DNA from: Aquincolibacterium sp964606385
GTDB taxonomy: Bacteria > Omnitrophota > Omnitrophia > Omnitrophales > Aquincolibacteriaceae
DNA length: 37,714 nt
Assembly: GCA_964606385.1 (NCBI GenBank)
Contig: CAZSFZ010000022.1
Span: 1 to 37,714, forward strand
Direction of reading: 5' to 3'
The translations under genes and the position numbers were made by a program. Of the stretch, positions 23,601-30,630 are shown in pieces. Position 1 is the first letter of the stretch; each line of letters starts with the position of its first letter. The notes beneath the pieces were generated by a model. The model had not been told where the DNA came from. It did not search any database and saw only the letters and a list, made by a program, of their open reading frames with translations.

Positions 23601-26600
23601 ATCCAACGCAATTACAGAAGATTATCAATGCGATCAGACCCGGAATTCAGGTTAAGGCTTATGACAAGTCCAACGCGTTACAGCCGAATGGGATCCTTGA
23701 AGCGGTTCAAAAAGGCCCGCGGTCGGAGGTGCGGGCCGGGATGGAAATCGTTCCGGGTTGGCCTTCGTTGGACCAGGCGGTTCAGCAAATACTCCAGAAT
23801 CCAACGGCATGGGCATTCGCCGGCGGAGCGATCGGTTTTATTCTTGGAAATTTCCTTACTTTGGCGTTCCCGAAGGTCTCCAACAAGTTCATGGTTCAGG
23901 CCGGATCGACGATCGTCGGGGCAGTGATCGGTTACGCTGTAGTGCCGGTCATGAATGCTATGAACTCGACGCGAGCCGCCCTCAGTAGTTTTGAGCCTTC
24001 CGCGTTGACGACGGCCATTAGTGATCCGTTCGTTGTTTTCCTTCTTGTAGTCGCAGGCGTCATCGCGGCCGTTTGGGGCGCCTATGAGGCCTGGACGCGC
24101 GGTGTGTTTGACGGTGTCACGGATTGGTTTAGCGATACGTTCGGGCGCAGAGCGCAGCCGGCTCCGACGACAGCTCGACGTCAGCCTGGGATTCCCGCGC
24201 GACCGGTCCAGCCGACGGTTGAACGTGTTACGGAAGAAATTGAAACGGAAGGCATCGTGGATATTACCGATCCCCGGGAGCTCGTTGTTAAGATGGATGA
24301 AGGCCGGTATCTCGTGATCGAAAATCCTGTCAAAGGTCCTGATGTGACACGGTCATGGGTAAGCAGCGGTTCCGCGGACGGATCATTCTCAACTTATAGT
24401 GATGCGCTTGCGGCGGCCGCGGACGTGTTGGGTCTTTCCGTGGATTTGGACTCGAGTATTAATGGCCGGGAGACAGCGCCTTCTGTTCCTCCGCTCCGGT
24501 TGGCTTTGGTAAACAATCCTGATAAAAAATCTTACGCCGTTGCCGTCGAAATCGAACCTGTTCGCGGGGCCGTGAACTCCGTGCTTGTTCGGGCGGTTAC
24601 TAAATCGGGGAATCTTATTCAAGAGTTGAGATTGGATCGCGGGAATTCCACCACGGTCGGAAGGAAAGAGGGAAGCGGGATACGCCTTTTAGGGGATACG
24701 GGTATTTCGCGGACACATTTGACGGTCAATTTTTCTCGGGATGGGATTCAGGTCCGGGATGGCGACGGACGGACGCTCTCCTCATACGGCGTGCGAGCCC
24801 TCCCTGCTCGTGCTGAAGTTAGGGCGGGCTTTGGAAGGATTCAATCCTTAGCCGTTGCATCTATTGGACTAATAACGGCGACGATCCTGGTGGCCGGGAT
24901 GCTGCGATTTTCAGCTTGGCGCGACGCGCAGATCACAAAAGCCGCGGATGCTCTTGATCGCGAAGTCGCTACGGTTTTGCAAGTGTCACCGGACGCGGGC
25001 ATGGAATGGACGCCGATTTTAATGAATGCCTACTACGAGTATCTTCGCGCGAAAAATCTTGCGGACAATCGCGAAAGCTTCAGGGGCTTCATGTCCGACG
25101 GAACTCTGATCGAAGATCACATCCGTCAGTTGAATCCCGATGCGGTTGAGGAGCTTCGAAGAGCCCGTCAAGAGCGGCAGGACCGTCAAGCCGAAATAGA
25201 GGAGGGTGCTGCCCGGCCGGAATTGCGGTCGGAAGTCAGATTAGAACCGGAAAAAATACGGACGGTGGCAGCGGTGACCTCCGCGTCCGTGATCACAGCG
25301 GCCCTGATCGTTACGGCGATGTGGAGATTTTCGGTGTGGCAGGATGCAAGGCTCGCAAAGGCGGCGGATGCCCTCGACCGCCAAGTATCGGCGGTGTTGG
25401 CCATTGCGCCCGAAGAAGGCCCGGGTTGGACGCCCCTTTTCATGAATGCCTATTATCAATACCTTCAGAACGGAAATCTTGCCGATACGCATGAGAACTT
25501 CACGCGATTTCAATCCGATGCAGTGCTTGTTGAGACCTATATCGATATGTTGAATCCTGACGCGCTGCAGGAGCTCTACAGGGCCCGTGGCGCCTTGCAA
25601 GACCGGCTGGATCGGGTTCCGGCGCCTATGGATTATAACCAGATCACGAACCGGAACAGCGTTTTGTCCGGACAATTGCCCGCCGCTATTTCTCTGGGTG
25701 TTGCTCTTGATACAAACGGCACGCCTTATGGCGTCGCGGTGAATTACAGTACTGGCGTTGAGCAGGTAACGCCGATCCCTGTCGCTCCGGTCTTGGATTA
25801 TCGGGTTGGCGCTAATGGGGTCCTTTATGCCTTACATCTTAATACTGAGACGCGGCTTCCGGAGATAGCGCGTTTCCCGCAGGATGCCAGAGATTTGCCT
25901 GTAACTACCGGCGAGTATCGTCTTGACCGGGACCTCGGGATCAGTTTTGAGACATTAAGATCCGAAGCGCCGGATGTTGCCCAGGCCTGGGCGGCCGTTT
26001 TGGGGCGCTCAGAGGCCCGAGGTCGCGAGCCGAATATGTTGGAGGCCACGGGAATTATAGCCGGCATGATGAGCGGCTTTCAGTTCGTGCTGGCGGTCAT
26101 TGGGAATTCGAGGGAAAGCGTCGCTCAACTCGCTCGTCCTCCATTCGATATTTATCGCGATGAATGGCTGGTCGGTGCTCTGGTGACCTTAGGAGTGAGC
26201 GGGTTGTTTTTCCTCGTTAATTATCTCGCCGGGATTGTTAAGAATGCTTTTACAAGGAAACCGGCACCCGCGAACCCTCAAGCAGGTGTTATCCCGGCAG
26301 TTATGGATGGCCGTGATCTTAATATGCCTGTGACTGTCGTTCCGACTCGATTGCCGAGCCAGAATGAAATTTTGGACAGCTTGGCCGGGTTAAAAGCCGA
26401 GATGCATGGAATTATAGCGTCTATGGAGGATCGTTATGCGGCAGGCGTTGACGCGGATGATCTGTTGGGCGATGCGGATGCGATTCTGGCTCGGATCGAG
26501 GACAGGAATGGGGATGTCATGGATGAAGCTTTGCGCGGAAACAACATCCTTGAAGTGAAAGCGTTTCGTGACAGGATCATGGCCATGAAGCCTCTGGTTA

Positions 26601-27886
26601 CAAGCCCCGCGGTTCGTCGTTCTGAACTTCGTGTCGGGAATGTGCTATTTCGTGTTGATGGGATTCCGAGGAAGATCGATGTCGAATTATCGACAGGGGA
26701 TACGGCCGAGATCACGCTCAAACAGGGTCCTCAACCTGGTGTGACGCCGCGCGGTACTTACACTTATGGAGTTTCGGTCCGGCAGATCGATCACGGCACG
26801 CTCACGCTTGAGATTGGGCGCAATGCCGAGATCGAAAATATCCGGGTCATCAAGGGCAGTGAGGATTTTGTTCAAAGCGAGTTGGCAGACAAAGCTTTTG
26901 CGGTGATCAAAGCGCAGGGATCTTTTAAAAGGGGAAATCCAGCTTTGCGTTCCGAGGCGCGGGTCACCGTTGCGGAAAGACAGGATATTGCGGATCAGGT
27001 GTCAGATCTTTTGGCGCCGGATACCAAGGCGTGGCTTATTGAGAATCGTCCTGAGTTCGGGACGGATAGCTTGGCCAATGTTTTCACGGGGATCGTGGTG
27101 CCTTCGCAGATCCCTGAGGCCGTGGCGCAGGATGCCGCAAAGGGAGTCGCGGATATCCTGACAGCGTATGTGACGCAGATGCGCAGCGGGACCTTCTCGT
27201 TCGGAGAATTCATGAAGAATGTTCGTGATATTGTCGCGGCCAATCCCGCTTTTGCGGTTTCCAATGAGCGCGGGGCGGTGGTCAAGGTCATGAACCAGCT
27301 GCCGTCGAACGAAGAGCTTGCCGCGTTAGGTGTGCAACTTGCGATGAACCCGAATCTGGAATTTAATTTTGTGATTGAGTTGAATGACACGGTCGAGCAA
27401 GGGATGCCGGTTTTCGAGGCGGCGGTCGCGGATATTCAGAAAATGTCCGGCGCCAATGACCTCAAGATCGGGAACAGGCTGGCGGTATCCTACGGGACTG
27501 CCGGACAGTTAATGTCCAAGGCCAAGAATGCCGCGGGGCGCTATAAGGATCTTGGCGCCGTCATGGGGGATCATGTGACCTTGTTGGTGGAAGTTCCCGA
27601 AATGGCCACAAAACTGGCGGGTGTTTCTCTTGGTGCCGTGGTCGATGTGCCTAAGATCAATCCCCGGAACGCCGCGGGCCGAAACTTTGTGGCAGGGAGA
27701 TTCTCTCAGCTTTATGTCCAATCCGATGCTGAGGGGGCCATGGGGCAACTGATCAAATCCCTGGGCGATGTCCGCGCGATCGTGAAGAACGGCCGATACT
27801 TCGATATGGACGATGCCGCTCTTTCGGGATTGGCCAAGATCTGGTCCGATATCATCAGCATTGCGGCAACGGCAAAAGCCGCGTAA
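20663..27886 (+). CDS. Giant multidomain exported/membrane protein with R-S-E-x-R segment linkers
   Basis: A single 2,407-codon frame, with GGAG eight bases before the ATG. Residues 1-25 are a Sec signal ending VWGA. Residues about 65-560 form a domain with HIQNAHAN (H70, H75), an FVEG glutamate (E103) and GGFHTDG (H490), a pattern like the TraB/ChaN/TIKI hydrolase-like superfamily. Two 68-residue repeats start at 676 and 744. Membrane helices lie near 813-858. A response-regulator receiver domain (E891, D892, phospho-Asp D946, T977/978, K1002) is followed by three helices (1050-1143) and an FHA domain (G1333-R, S1349-R-T-H). Two 139-residue TM repeats start at 1383 and 1522, then helices near 1795-1860 and an unrecognised C-terminal domain (2096-2407). 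R-S/A-E-A/V/L-R occurs at 668, 802, 862, 1020, 1383, 1522, 1782, 1986 and 2096, mostly at segment boundaries. Overall function unknown. Confidence 0.85.
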   Translation: MKKSLKVVATVTLVCFLTTQTVWGAPGAGIEMAGKMELPAYLSIDIPAEFGTVDSLYEAPAGANPQFILHIQNAHANYQAQMKIKQLLGYMNKKYGFSTIFVEGASEKLDPDYLRLFPDQERNLKLCDELAKQGELTGVELYMMEADKNIAALGIEEASLYKANYDALKKVFGAETDVTRFFKGFDGKLDKAASKVFTPETRALIGDWKRFEQGRRDFMPFVRELAKKSKKILNVDVASLFAQVGWPQISRLLVIQQLEKDLNRAKGQEEQAALIQWLRGKNVSKELIATLESFNEGSIAVGKSTKEVSPREVLERLNAEAGPQGFKFSDYPAFSLFAGYVTLRSELDPKVLFEEIEYLFTQMLDQLAEEPKQKELLALYRDGELLRKLLHLELNRAQWRQAVAGKDRISVPSLVSRLKDAVIASGDESIKRDQEIMPKAFGGKMDELYAAGLEFYDYARMRESVFYKQMQSAMAERKITKAILITGGFHTDGMSDLFRENSISYGIVTPRLSEKSDEGLYRATMLQDREHLFSISYIEMVSKMLNINVLISNGVDAGKLYAGLIDVAAKMDNASIPKTVAEFNKSPLALKNNIVLAMQVNAQGEVLKGADGLPVYKIVNRGDVTRVEVPLQEGQVGGVSGQIIPTVRVASTPTITTTPALATAQATRAEVRTEVIEIQSRDGKERSDPTQALPNAAELIRDLKSGWLFWDGSRLTVRDSVGVDAYQNVLTRWRSESPEPLAPIEIQSRDGKERSDPAQALPDAAELLRELKNGWLFWDGSRLTVRDSVGVAGYQTWLANARSEARETPASREVGHWVSAALAVPALSGLMLAFPAVEKVAVASIPILLGVVVVAVVLDRSRSEAREVFNKKAVDDLKRTTNKGDWVLLIEDHPMMQEAFQKMLLGAGYTENEIEVASSVDEAAKKLAQRVSRKKDGGWPRNIVSDWNLGRGLPLGTDLLQAFVTNGFPVDGYVMMTTDDPTQLQKIINAIRPGIQVKAYDKSNALQPNGILEAVQKGPRSEVRAGMEIVPGWPSLDQAVQQILQNPTAWAFAGGAIGFILGNFLTLAFPKVSNKFMVQAGSTIVGAVIGYAVVPVMNAMNSTRAALSSFEPSALTTAISDPFVVFLLVVAGVIAAVWGAYEAWTRGVFDGVTDWFSDTFGRRAQPAPTTARRQPGIPARPVQPTVERVTEEIETEGIVDITDPRELVVKMDEGRYLVIENPVKGPDVTRSWVSSGSADGSFSTYSDALAAAADVLGLSVDLDSSINGRETAPSVPPLRLALVNNPDKKSYAVAVEIEPVRGAVNSVLVRAVTKSGNLIQELRLDRGNSTTVGRKEGSGIRLLGDTGISRTHLTVNFSRDGIQVRDGDGRTLSSYGVRALPARAEVRAGFGRIQSLAVASIGLITATILVAGMLRFSAWRDAQITKAADALDREVATVLQVSPDAGMEWTPILMNAYYEYLRAKNLADNRESFRGFMSDGTLIEDHIRQLNPDAVEELRRARQERQDRQAEIEEGAARPELRSEVRLEPEKIRTVAAVTSASVITAALIVTAMWRFSVWQDARLAKAADALDRQVSAVLAIAPEEGPGWTPLFMNAYYQYLQNGNLADTHENFTRFQSDAVLVETYIDMLNPDALQELYRARGALQDRLDRVPAPMDYNQITNRNSVLSGQLPAAISLGVALDTNGTPYGVAVNYSTGVEQVTPIPVAPVLDYRVGANGVLYALHLNTETRLPEIARFPQDARDLPVTTGEYRLDRDLGISFETLRSEAPDVAQAWAAVLGRSEARGREPNMLEATGIIAGMMSGFQFVLAVIGNSRESVAQLARPPFDIYRDEWLVGALVTLGVSGLFFLVNYLAGIVKNAFTRKPAPANPQAGVIPAVMDGRDLNMPVTVVPTRLPSQNEILDSLAGLKAEMHGIIASMEDRYAAGVDADDLLGDADAILARIEDRNGDVMDEALRGNNILEVKAFRDRIMAMKPLVTSPAVRRSELRVGNVLFRVDGIPRKIDVELSTGDTAEITLKQGPQPGVTPRGTYTYGVSVRQIDHGTLTLEIGRNAEIENIRVIKGSEDFVQSELADKAFAVIKAQGSFKRGNPALRSEARVTVAERQDIADQVSDLLAPDTKAWLIENRPEFGTDSLANVFTGIVVPSQIPEAVAQDAAKGVADILTAYVTQMRSGTFSFGEFMKNVRDIVAANPAFAVSNERGAVVKVMNQLPSNEELAALGVQLAMNPNLEFNFVIELNDTVEQGMPVFEAAVADIQKMSGANDLKIGNRLAVSYGTAGQLMSKAKNAAGRYKDLGAVMGDHVTLLVEVPEMATKLAGVSLGAVVDVPKINPRNAAGRNFVAGRFSQLYVQSDAEGAMGQLIKSLGDVRAIVKNGRYFDMDDAALSGLAKIWSDIISIAATAKAA
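22688..23091 (+). repeat. Tandem 204-bp (68-codon) repeat inside the giant gene
   Basis: Units start at 22688 and 22892. Each encodes IEIQSRDGKERSDP, a variable stretch, then GWLFWDGSRLTVRDSVGV. The first ends in the degenerate R-S-E-S and the second in the full R-S-E-A-R. The core is nearly identical in DNA as well, which suggests a recent duplication. Confidence 0.9.
24809..25642 (+). repeat. Tandem 417-bp (139-codon) membrane-module repeat inside the giant gene
   Basis: Units start at 24809 and 25226, each opening with R-A/S-E-V-R. Each then has one transmembrane helix, an AKAADALDR-type stretch, GWTP or EWTP, a MNAYY-YL motif, and LNPDA-EL-RAR. Protein similarity is clear while the DNA has diverged, so this duplication is older than the 68-codon one. 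Confidence 0.9.
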
Positions 27887-27909
27887 TCAGTTTAGGGACG
27901 GAATTCTAC

Positions 27910-27945
27910 AACCCGGTTTCAGGGCCTCCTGGAGCCGGGTTTTTT
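27910..27945 (+). terminator. Intrinsic terminator of the giant gene
   Basis: AACCCGG at 27910-27916 pairs with CCGGGTT at 27935-27941, followed by TTTT, 24 bases after the stop codon. Confidence 0.8.
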
Positions 27946-28003
27946 CTTGCTTTTGTCAGCCCATCATCCCTGCTTTACGGCTAGAAAAAGCCTGCCTCCG
28001 GCA

Positions 28004-28031
28004 TTGACAGAGGGGGGAGCGGGAGTATAAT
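28004..28031 (+). promoter_or_regulatory. Perfect-consensus sigma70 promoter
   Basis: TTGACA at 28004-28009, a 16-bp spacer and TATAAT at 28026-28031: 12 of 12 consensus bases, the strongest promoter in the window. Transcription would start near 28038. Confidence 0.85.
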
Positions 28032-28037
28032 ACAACC

Positions 28038-28119
28038 CATGCGAGACTTACGGGTCTCGACTCACCTGCAGAGGTTCGTGGCCACCAGATCCCCACTCGG
28101 TCACGAACCTCTTTTTTTT
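28038..28119 (+). ncRNA. Candidate small RNA (about 80 nt) or attenuated leader
   Basis: The transcript from the consensus promoter would fold into a 6-bp hairpin (28042-28047/28054-28059), about ten unpaired bases, then the terminator hairpin at 28070-28112 with eight Ts. It contains no ORF of note and no Shine-Dalgarno. I do not recognise it as 6S RNA, small SRP RNA (the GGUCAGGUCC...GGAAGCAGCC core is missing), a T-box or a common riboswitch. Because the DUF1844 gene starts 46 nt after the T-run, it could instead be a transcription-attenuating leader of that operon. Confidence 0.6.
28070..28119 (+). terminator. Strong intrinsic terminator of the candidate small RNA
   Basis: An 11-bp perfect stem (28070-28080/28102-28112) is extended by three more pairs including one G-T. 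It has a 15-nt loop and T8 at 28112-28119. Confidence 0.88.
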
Positions 28120-28165
28120 ATCATCCCGGTTTTCGGGACGGGAGAAAAGATTCAGGGAGGTGTTT

Positions 28166-28534
28166 ATGGAACCAGATAAAGATATCCGTTTTACAGAGAA
28201 AAAAGTCGACGAAAGCTGGAAAGAACAGGCGGAGAGCGTTAAGGCTCAGGCCGCCCCAGCCGCTAAACCCGCCGCGAAGTCCAAGCCGGCGGAAACGTCC
28301 AAGGCTTTCTTGAGCCTTGTTCAGTCGCTCGGCTATCAGACGCTCATGAACTTGGGGGATATTCCCAATCCCATGACCCAGCAGACGGAACTCAATACCG
28401 AAGGCGCCAAGGAAGCGATCGATCTTCTGGTCGCGCTTCGCGACAAGACCCAGGGGAACCTGAGCGACGACGAAAAGAAAATGCTTGAGACCCTTATCAC
28501 CCAACTGCAGATCAAATTCTCCCAGAGCGTATGA
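28166..28534 (+). CDS. DUF1844 family protein
   Basis: This 122-residue protein has a charged, Ala/Pro/Lys-rich N-terminal half. The conserved DUF1844 core spans about 48-118: FLSLVQSLGYQTLMNLGDIPNP, then AKEAIDLLVALRDKTQGNLSDDEKKMLE. The family's function is unknown. I chose ATG 28166, with GGGAGG five bases upstream, over the GTG two codons earlier. The stop overlaps the next gene by 4 nt (ATGA). Confidence 0.85.
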   Translation: MEPDKDIRFTEKKVDESWKEQAESVKAQAAPAAKPAAKSKPAETSKAFLSLVQSLGYQTLMNLGDIPNPMTQQTELNTEGAKEAIDLLVALRDKTQGNLSDDEKKMLETLITQLQIKFSQSV

Positions 28535-29511
28535 AGGGGAAGATCCTCCGTTTCATTATCAGTTTTGCCGCGATCGGACTTATCGTCTATGTCATGCGCG
28601 ACAAACTCCATGAGTCTATGGCCATTCTTCGAAACGAGGTGGTCTGGGGATGGATCGTCCTTGCGATTGCCGGCTATTTCGTGGGGCTTGCGATCATCGC
28701 CGTCCGCCTTCAATGGGTGTTCCGGGTCCAGGACATCCATATGACCTTCCGCGAATGTTATCACCTCGGTTTTGTGGGGCTTTTTTATAACCTGATGCTT
28801 CCGTCGGCCGTCGGGGGGGACGTGGCCAAGGCGGTCTATGCCTACAAGCATTCGGGAAAGAAGATCGAATCCGCGACGTCCATCCTTTTGGACCGGCTTT
28901 TGGGGTTTCTCGCGACGATCATGATGGCGACGATCGGACTTCTGTGTTTCAGCAAGGAGGCCGACAGCGCCTATATCGATTATGCCGTCTACGGGGCGTT
29001 GGGGGTGTTCGTGTTTTTCGGCGTGTTTTTCGCGAGTCGGCGTTTCGCAAGGATCTTTAAAGGGGTGGCGCATCTGATCCCGAGTGAAAAGTTCAAGATG
29101 CGTCTCGCTGAGATCTATCACGCGATCTACGGTTACCGGCATCATCACGGGCCGGTCCTGACGGCGGTGGCCCTTTCGTTTGTCGGTCAGGCCGTTTTTA
29201 TCACCACGAATTACTGGATCGCCGTTTCGATAGGCGCAGATATCAGCTATTGGAAGTTTTTTATCTTGATACCCGTTATTTCCATCGTTAGTATGGCGCC
29301 TTCCATCGGCGGGCTTGGGGTGCGGGAAGCGAGCGTCCTGTATCTTTTCAGCCGGTATCTCCCTCAGGAGCGGGCGTTGGCTTACACGCTTTTGATGGAC
29401 CTCCTGATCTACTCGTTCAGTATCGGTTCGGGGATCTGGTACGCGTTCCGAGGGGGCCTGAAGAAGAAGGACTTTGACGAGATGGAAATGGTGCAAACCC
29501 CGAAAGAATAG
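28531..29511 (+). CDS. Lysylphosphatidylglycerol synthase TM-region/flippase-like membrane protein (UPF0104)
   Basis: This 326-residue polytopic inner-membrane protein has about seven to eight hydrophobic segments. The family's conserved stretch is present (FYNLMLPSAVGGDVAKA, then SILLDRLLGFLA, and later PSIGGLGVREASVLYLF). Members are the flippase part of MprF or stand-alone proteins often found beside lipid or cell-wall genes. There is no catalytic aminoacyl-transfer domain, so a lipid or polyprenyl-glycan transport role is only inferred. It is coupled to the DUF1844 gene. Confidence 0.85.
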   Translation: MKGKILRFIISFAAIGLIVYVMRDKLHESMAILRNEVVWGWIVLAIAGYFVGLAIIAVRLQWVFRVQDIHMTFRECYHLGFVGLFYNLMLPSAVGGDVAKAVYAYKHSGKKIESATSILLDRLLGFLATIMMATIGLLCFSKEADSAYIDYAVYGALGVFVFFGVFFASRRFARIFKGVAHLIPSEKFKMRLAEIYHAIYGYRHHHGPVLTAVALSFVGQAVFITTNYWIAVSIGADISYWKFFILIPVISIVSMAPSIGGLGVREASVLYLFSRYLPQERALAYTLLMDLLIYSFSIGSGIWYAFRGGLKKKDFDEMEMVQTPKE

Positions 29512-29540
29512 TTTAGAATTACGGCGGCGAGGAAGTCTTT

Positions 29541-30026
29541 ATGAAAAAAATCCTGGTGGTTCACGGCCCGAATCTGCAGCTTCTTGGCGAGCGCGAAGTG
29601 TCGGTTTACGGCAAGGTCACCCTTGAGCAGATCAACGCGGCCCTTGAGAAGGAGGCCGAGTCCCTAGGGATCGGGTTGGAGATCCTTCAGAGCAACCATG
29701 AGGGCGAGATCGTGGACCGTATTGGCGGCGCGCGCCGTGAGTTCGCGGGGGTTCTGATCAACCCGGCCGCGTATACCCATACGAGCGTCGCAATCCGGGA
29801 TGCCCTGGCGGCCTGCGGCCTGCCCGCGGTAGAGGTCCATTTAAGCCATATTTATAAGCGCGAGGATTTCAGACAGCATTCAATGACGGCCCCGGCATGT
29901 GTTGCCCAGGTGACGGGGTTCGGGAAAGACAGTTACCTCCTGGGTCTGCGGGGCCTTGCGGCCTACGTTTCCAAAACCAGTTCTGGTCGTTCTTCTAAAA
30001 AAGCCGTAAAAAAAGTAAAAAAGTAA
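29541..30026 (+). CDS. aroQ: 3-dehydroquinate dehydratase, type II
   Basis: AroQ, 161 residues, converts 3-dehydroquinate to 3-dehydroshikimate in the shikimate pathway. GPNLQLLGERE, catalytic Y23, QSNHEGEIVD, NPAAYTHTSVAIRDAL and VEVHLSHIYKREDFR are all present. The usual GPNLNLLG has Gln in place of the second Asn. The C-terminus carries an extra lysine-rich tail (KKAVKKVKK). It precedes accB-accC, a common bacterial order, though efp is missing from between them. Confidence 0.96.
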   Translation: MKKILVVHGPNLQLLGEREVSVYGKVTLEQINAALEKEAESLGIGLEILQSNHEGEIVDRIGGARREFAGVLINPAAYTHTSVAIRDALAACGLPAVEVHLSHIYKREDFRQHSMTAPACVAQVTGFGKDSYLLGLRGLAAYVSKTSSGRSSKKAVKKVKK

Positions 30027-30111
30027 GGTCCGCCACACATCGCGGCGGATCAAATTCGCGATGCAGGTTGCGTGCCGCAACGCTGCGCGCTCATTTGACG
30101 AGGAAAAGAAA

Positions 30112-30585
30112 ATGAATATTAAGGAGATCAAAGAACTTTTAGAATTGATGGCCGAGCATAATGTCGGCGAGATCGAGATCGAAAAAGACAACGCGAAGAT
30201 TAAGCTCCGGAAGCAGGCGAGCGGCGCCGTGGTGGTGCACAGCGCGCCTCAGGGGATGGCTCCGATGCAGACGATCATGCAGGCCCCGGCGGTTTCCGCC
30301 GCGATGCCGGCGGCTGCCTCCGGACAGCCCGTCGCCGAGGAGGGCGTGACGATCGTGCGTTCCCCGATGGTCGGCACATTCTACGCGGCTCCCGCGCCGG
30401 ACCAGCCGGCGTATGTGAGCGTCGGGAAGGTCGTGAAGGAAGGCGATGTGCTTTGCATCATCGAAGCCATGAAACTCATGAATGAGATCAAATCGGAATT
30501 GGGCGGGAGCGTGGTCGAGATCCTGGTCCAGAACGGCCAAACGGTCGAATACGATCAACCGATCATGAAGATCAAAAAAGTCTGA
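30112..30585 (+). CDS. accB: Acetyl-CoA carboxylase biotin carboxyl carrier protein
   Basis: BCCP, 157 residues. An N-terminal helical part (MNIKEIKELLELM ... EIEKDNAKIKLRK) and an Ala/Pro/Met-rich linker lead to the biotinyl domain, with K121 in E-A-M-K-L-M as the biotinylation site. ATG 30112 follows GAGGAAAAG. An upstream in-frame ATG at 30061 would add a non-conserved 17-residue leader. AccC follows 45 nt later. Confidence 0.97.
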   Translation: MNIKEIKELLELMAEHNVGEIEIEKDNAKIKLRKQASGAVVVHSAPQGMAPMQTIMQAPAVSAAMPAAASGQPVAEEGVTIVRSPMVGTFYAAPAPDQPAYVSVGKVVKEGDVLCIIEAMKLMNEIKSELGGSVVEILVQNGQTVEYDQPIMKIKKV

Positions 30586-30630
30586 TCCCGAAAAAATCCG
30601 CAACAGTAACCCTTTATACGGGGAAAAATC

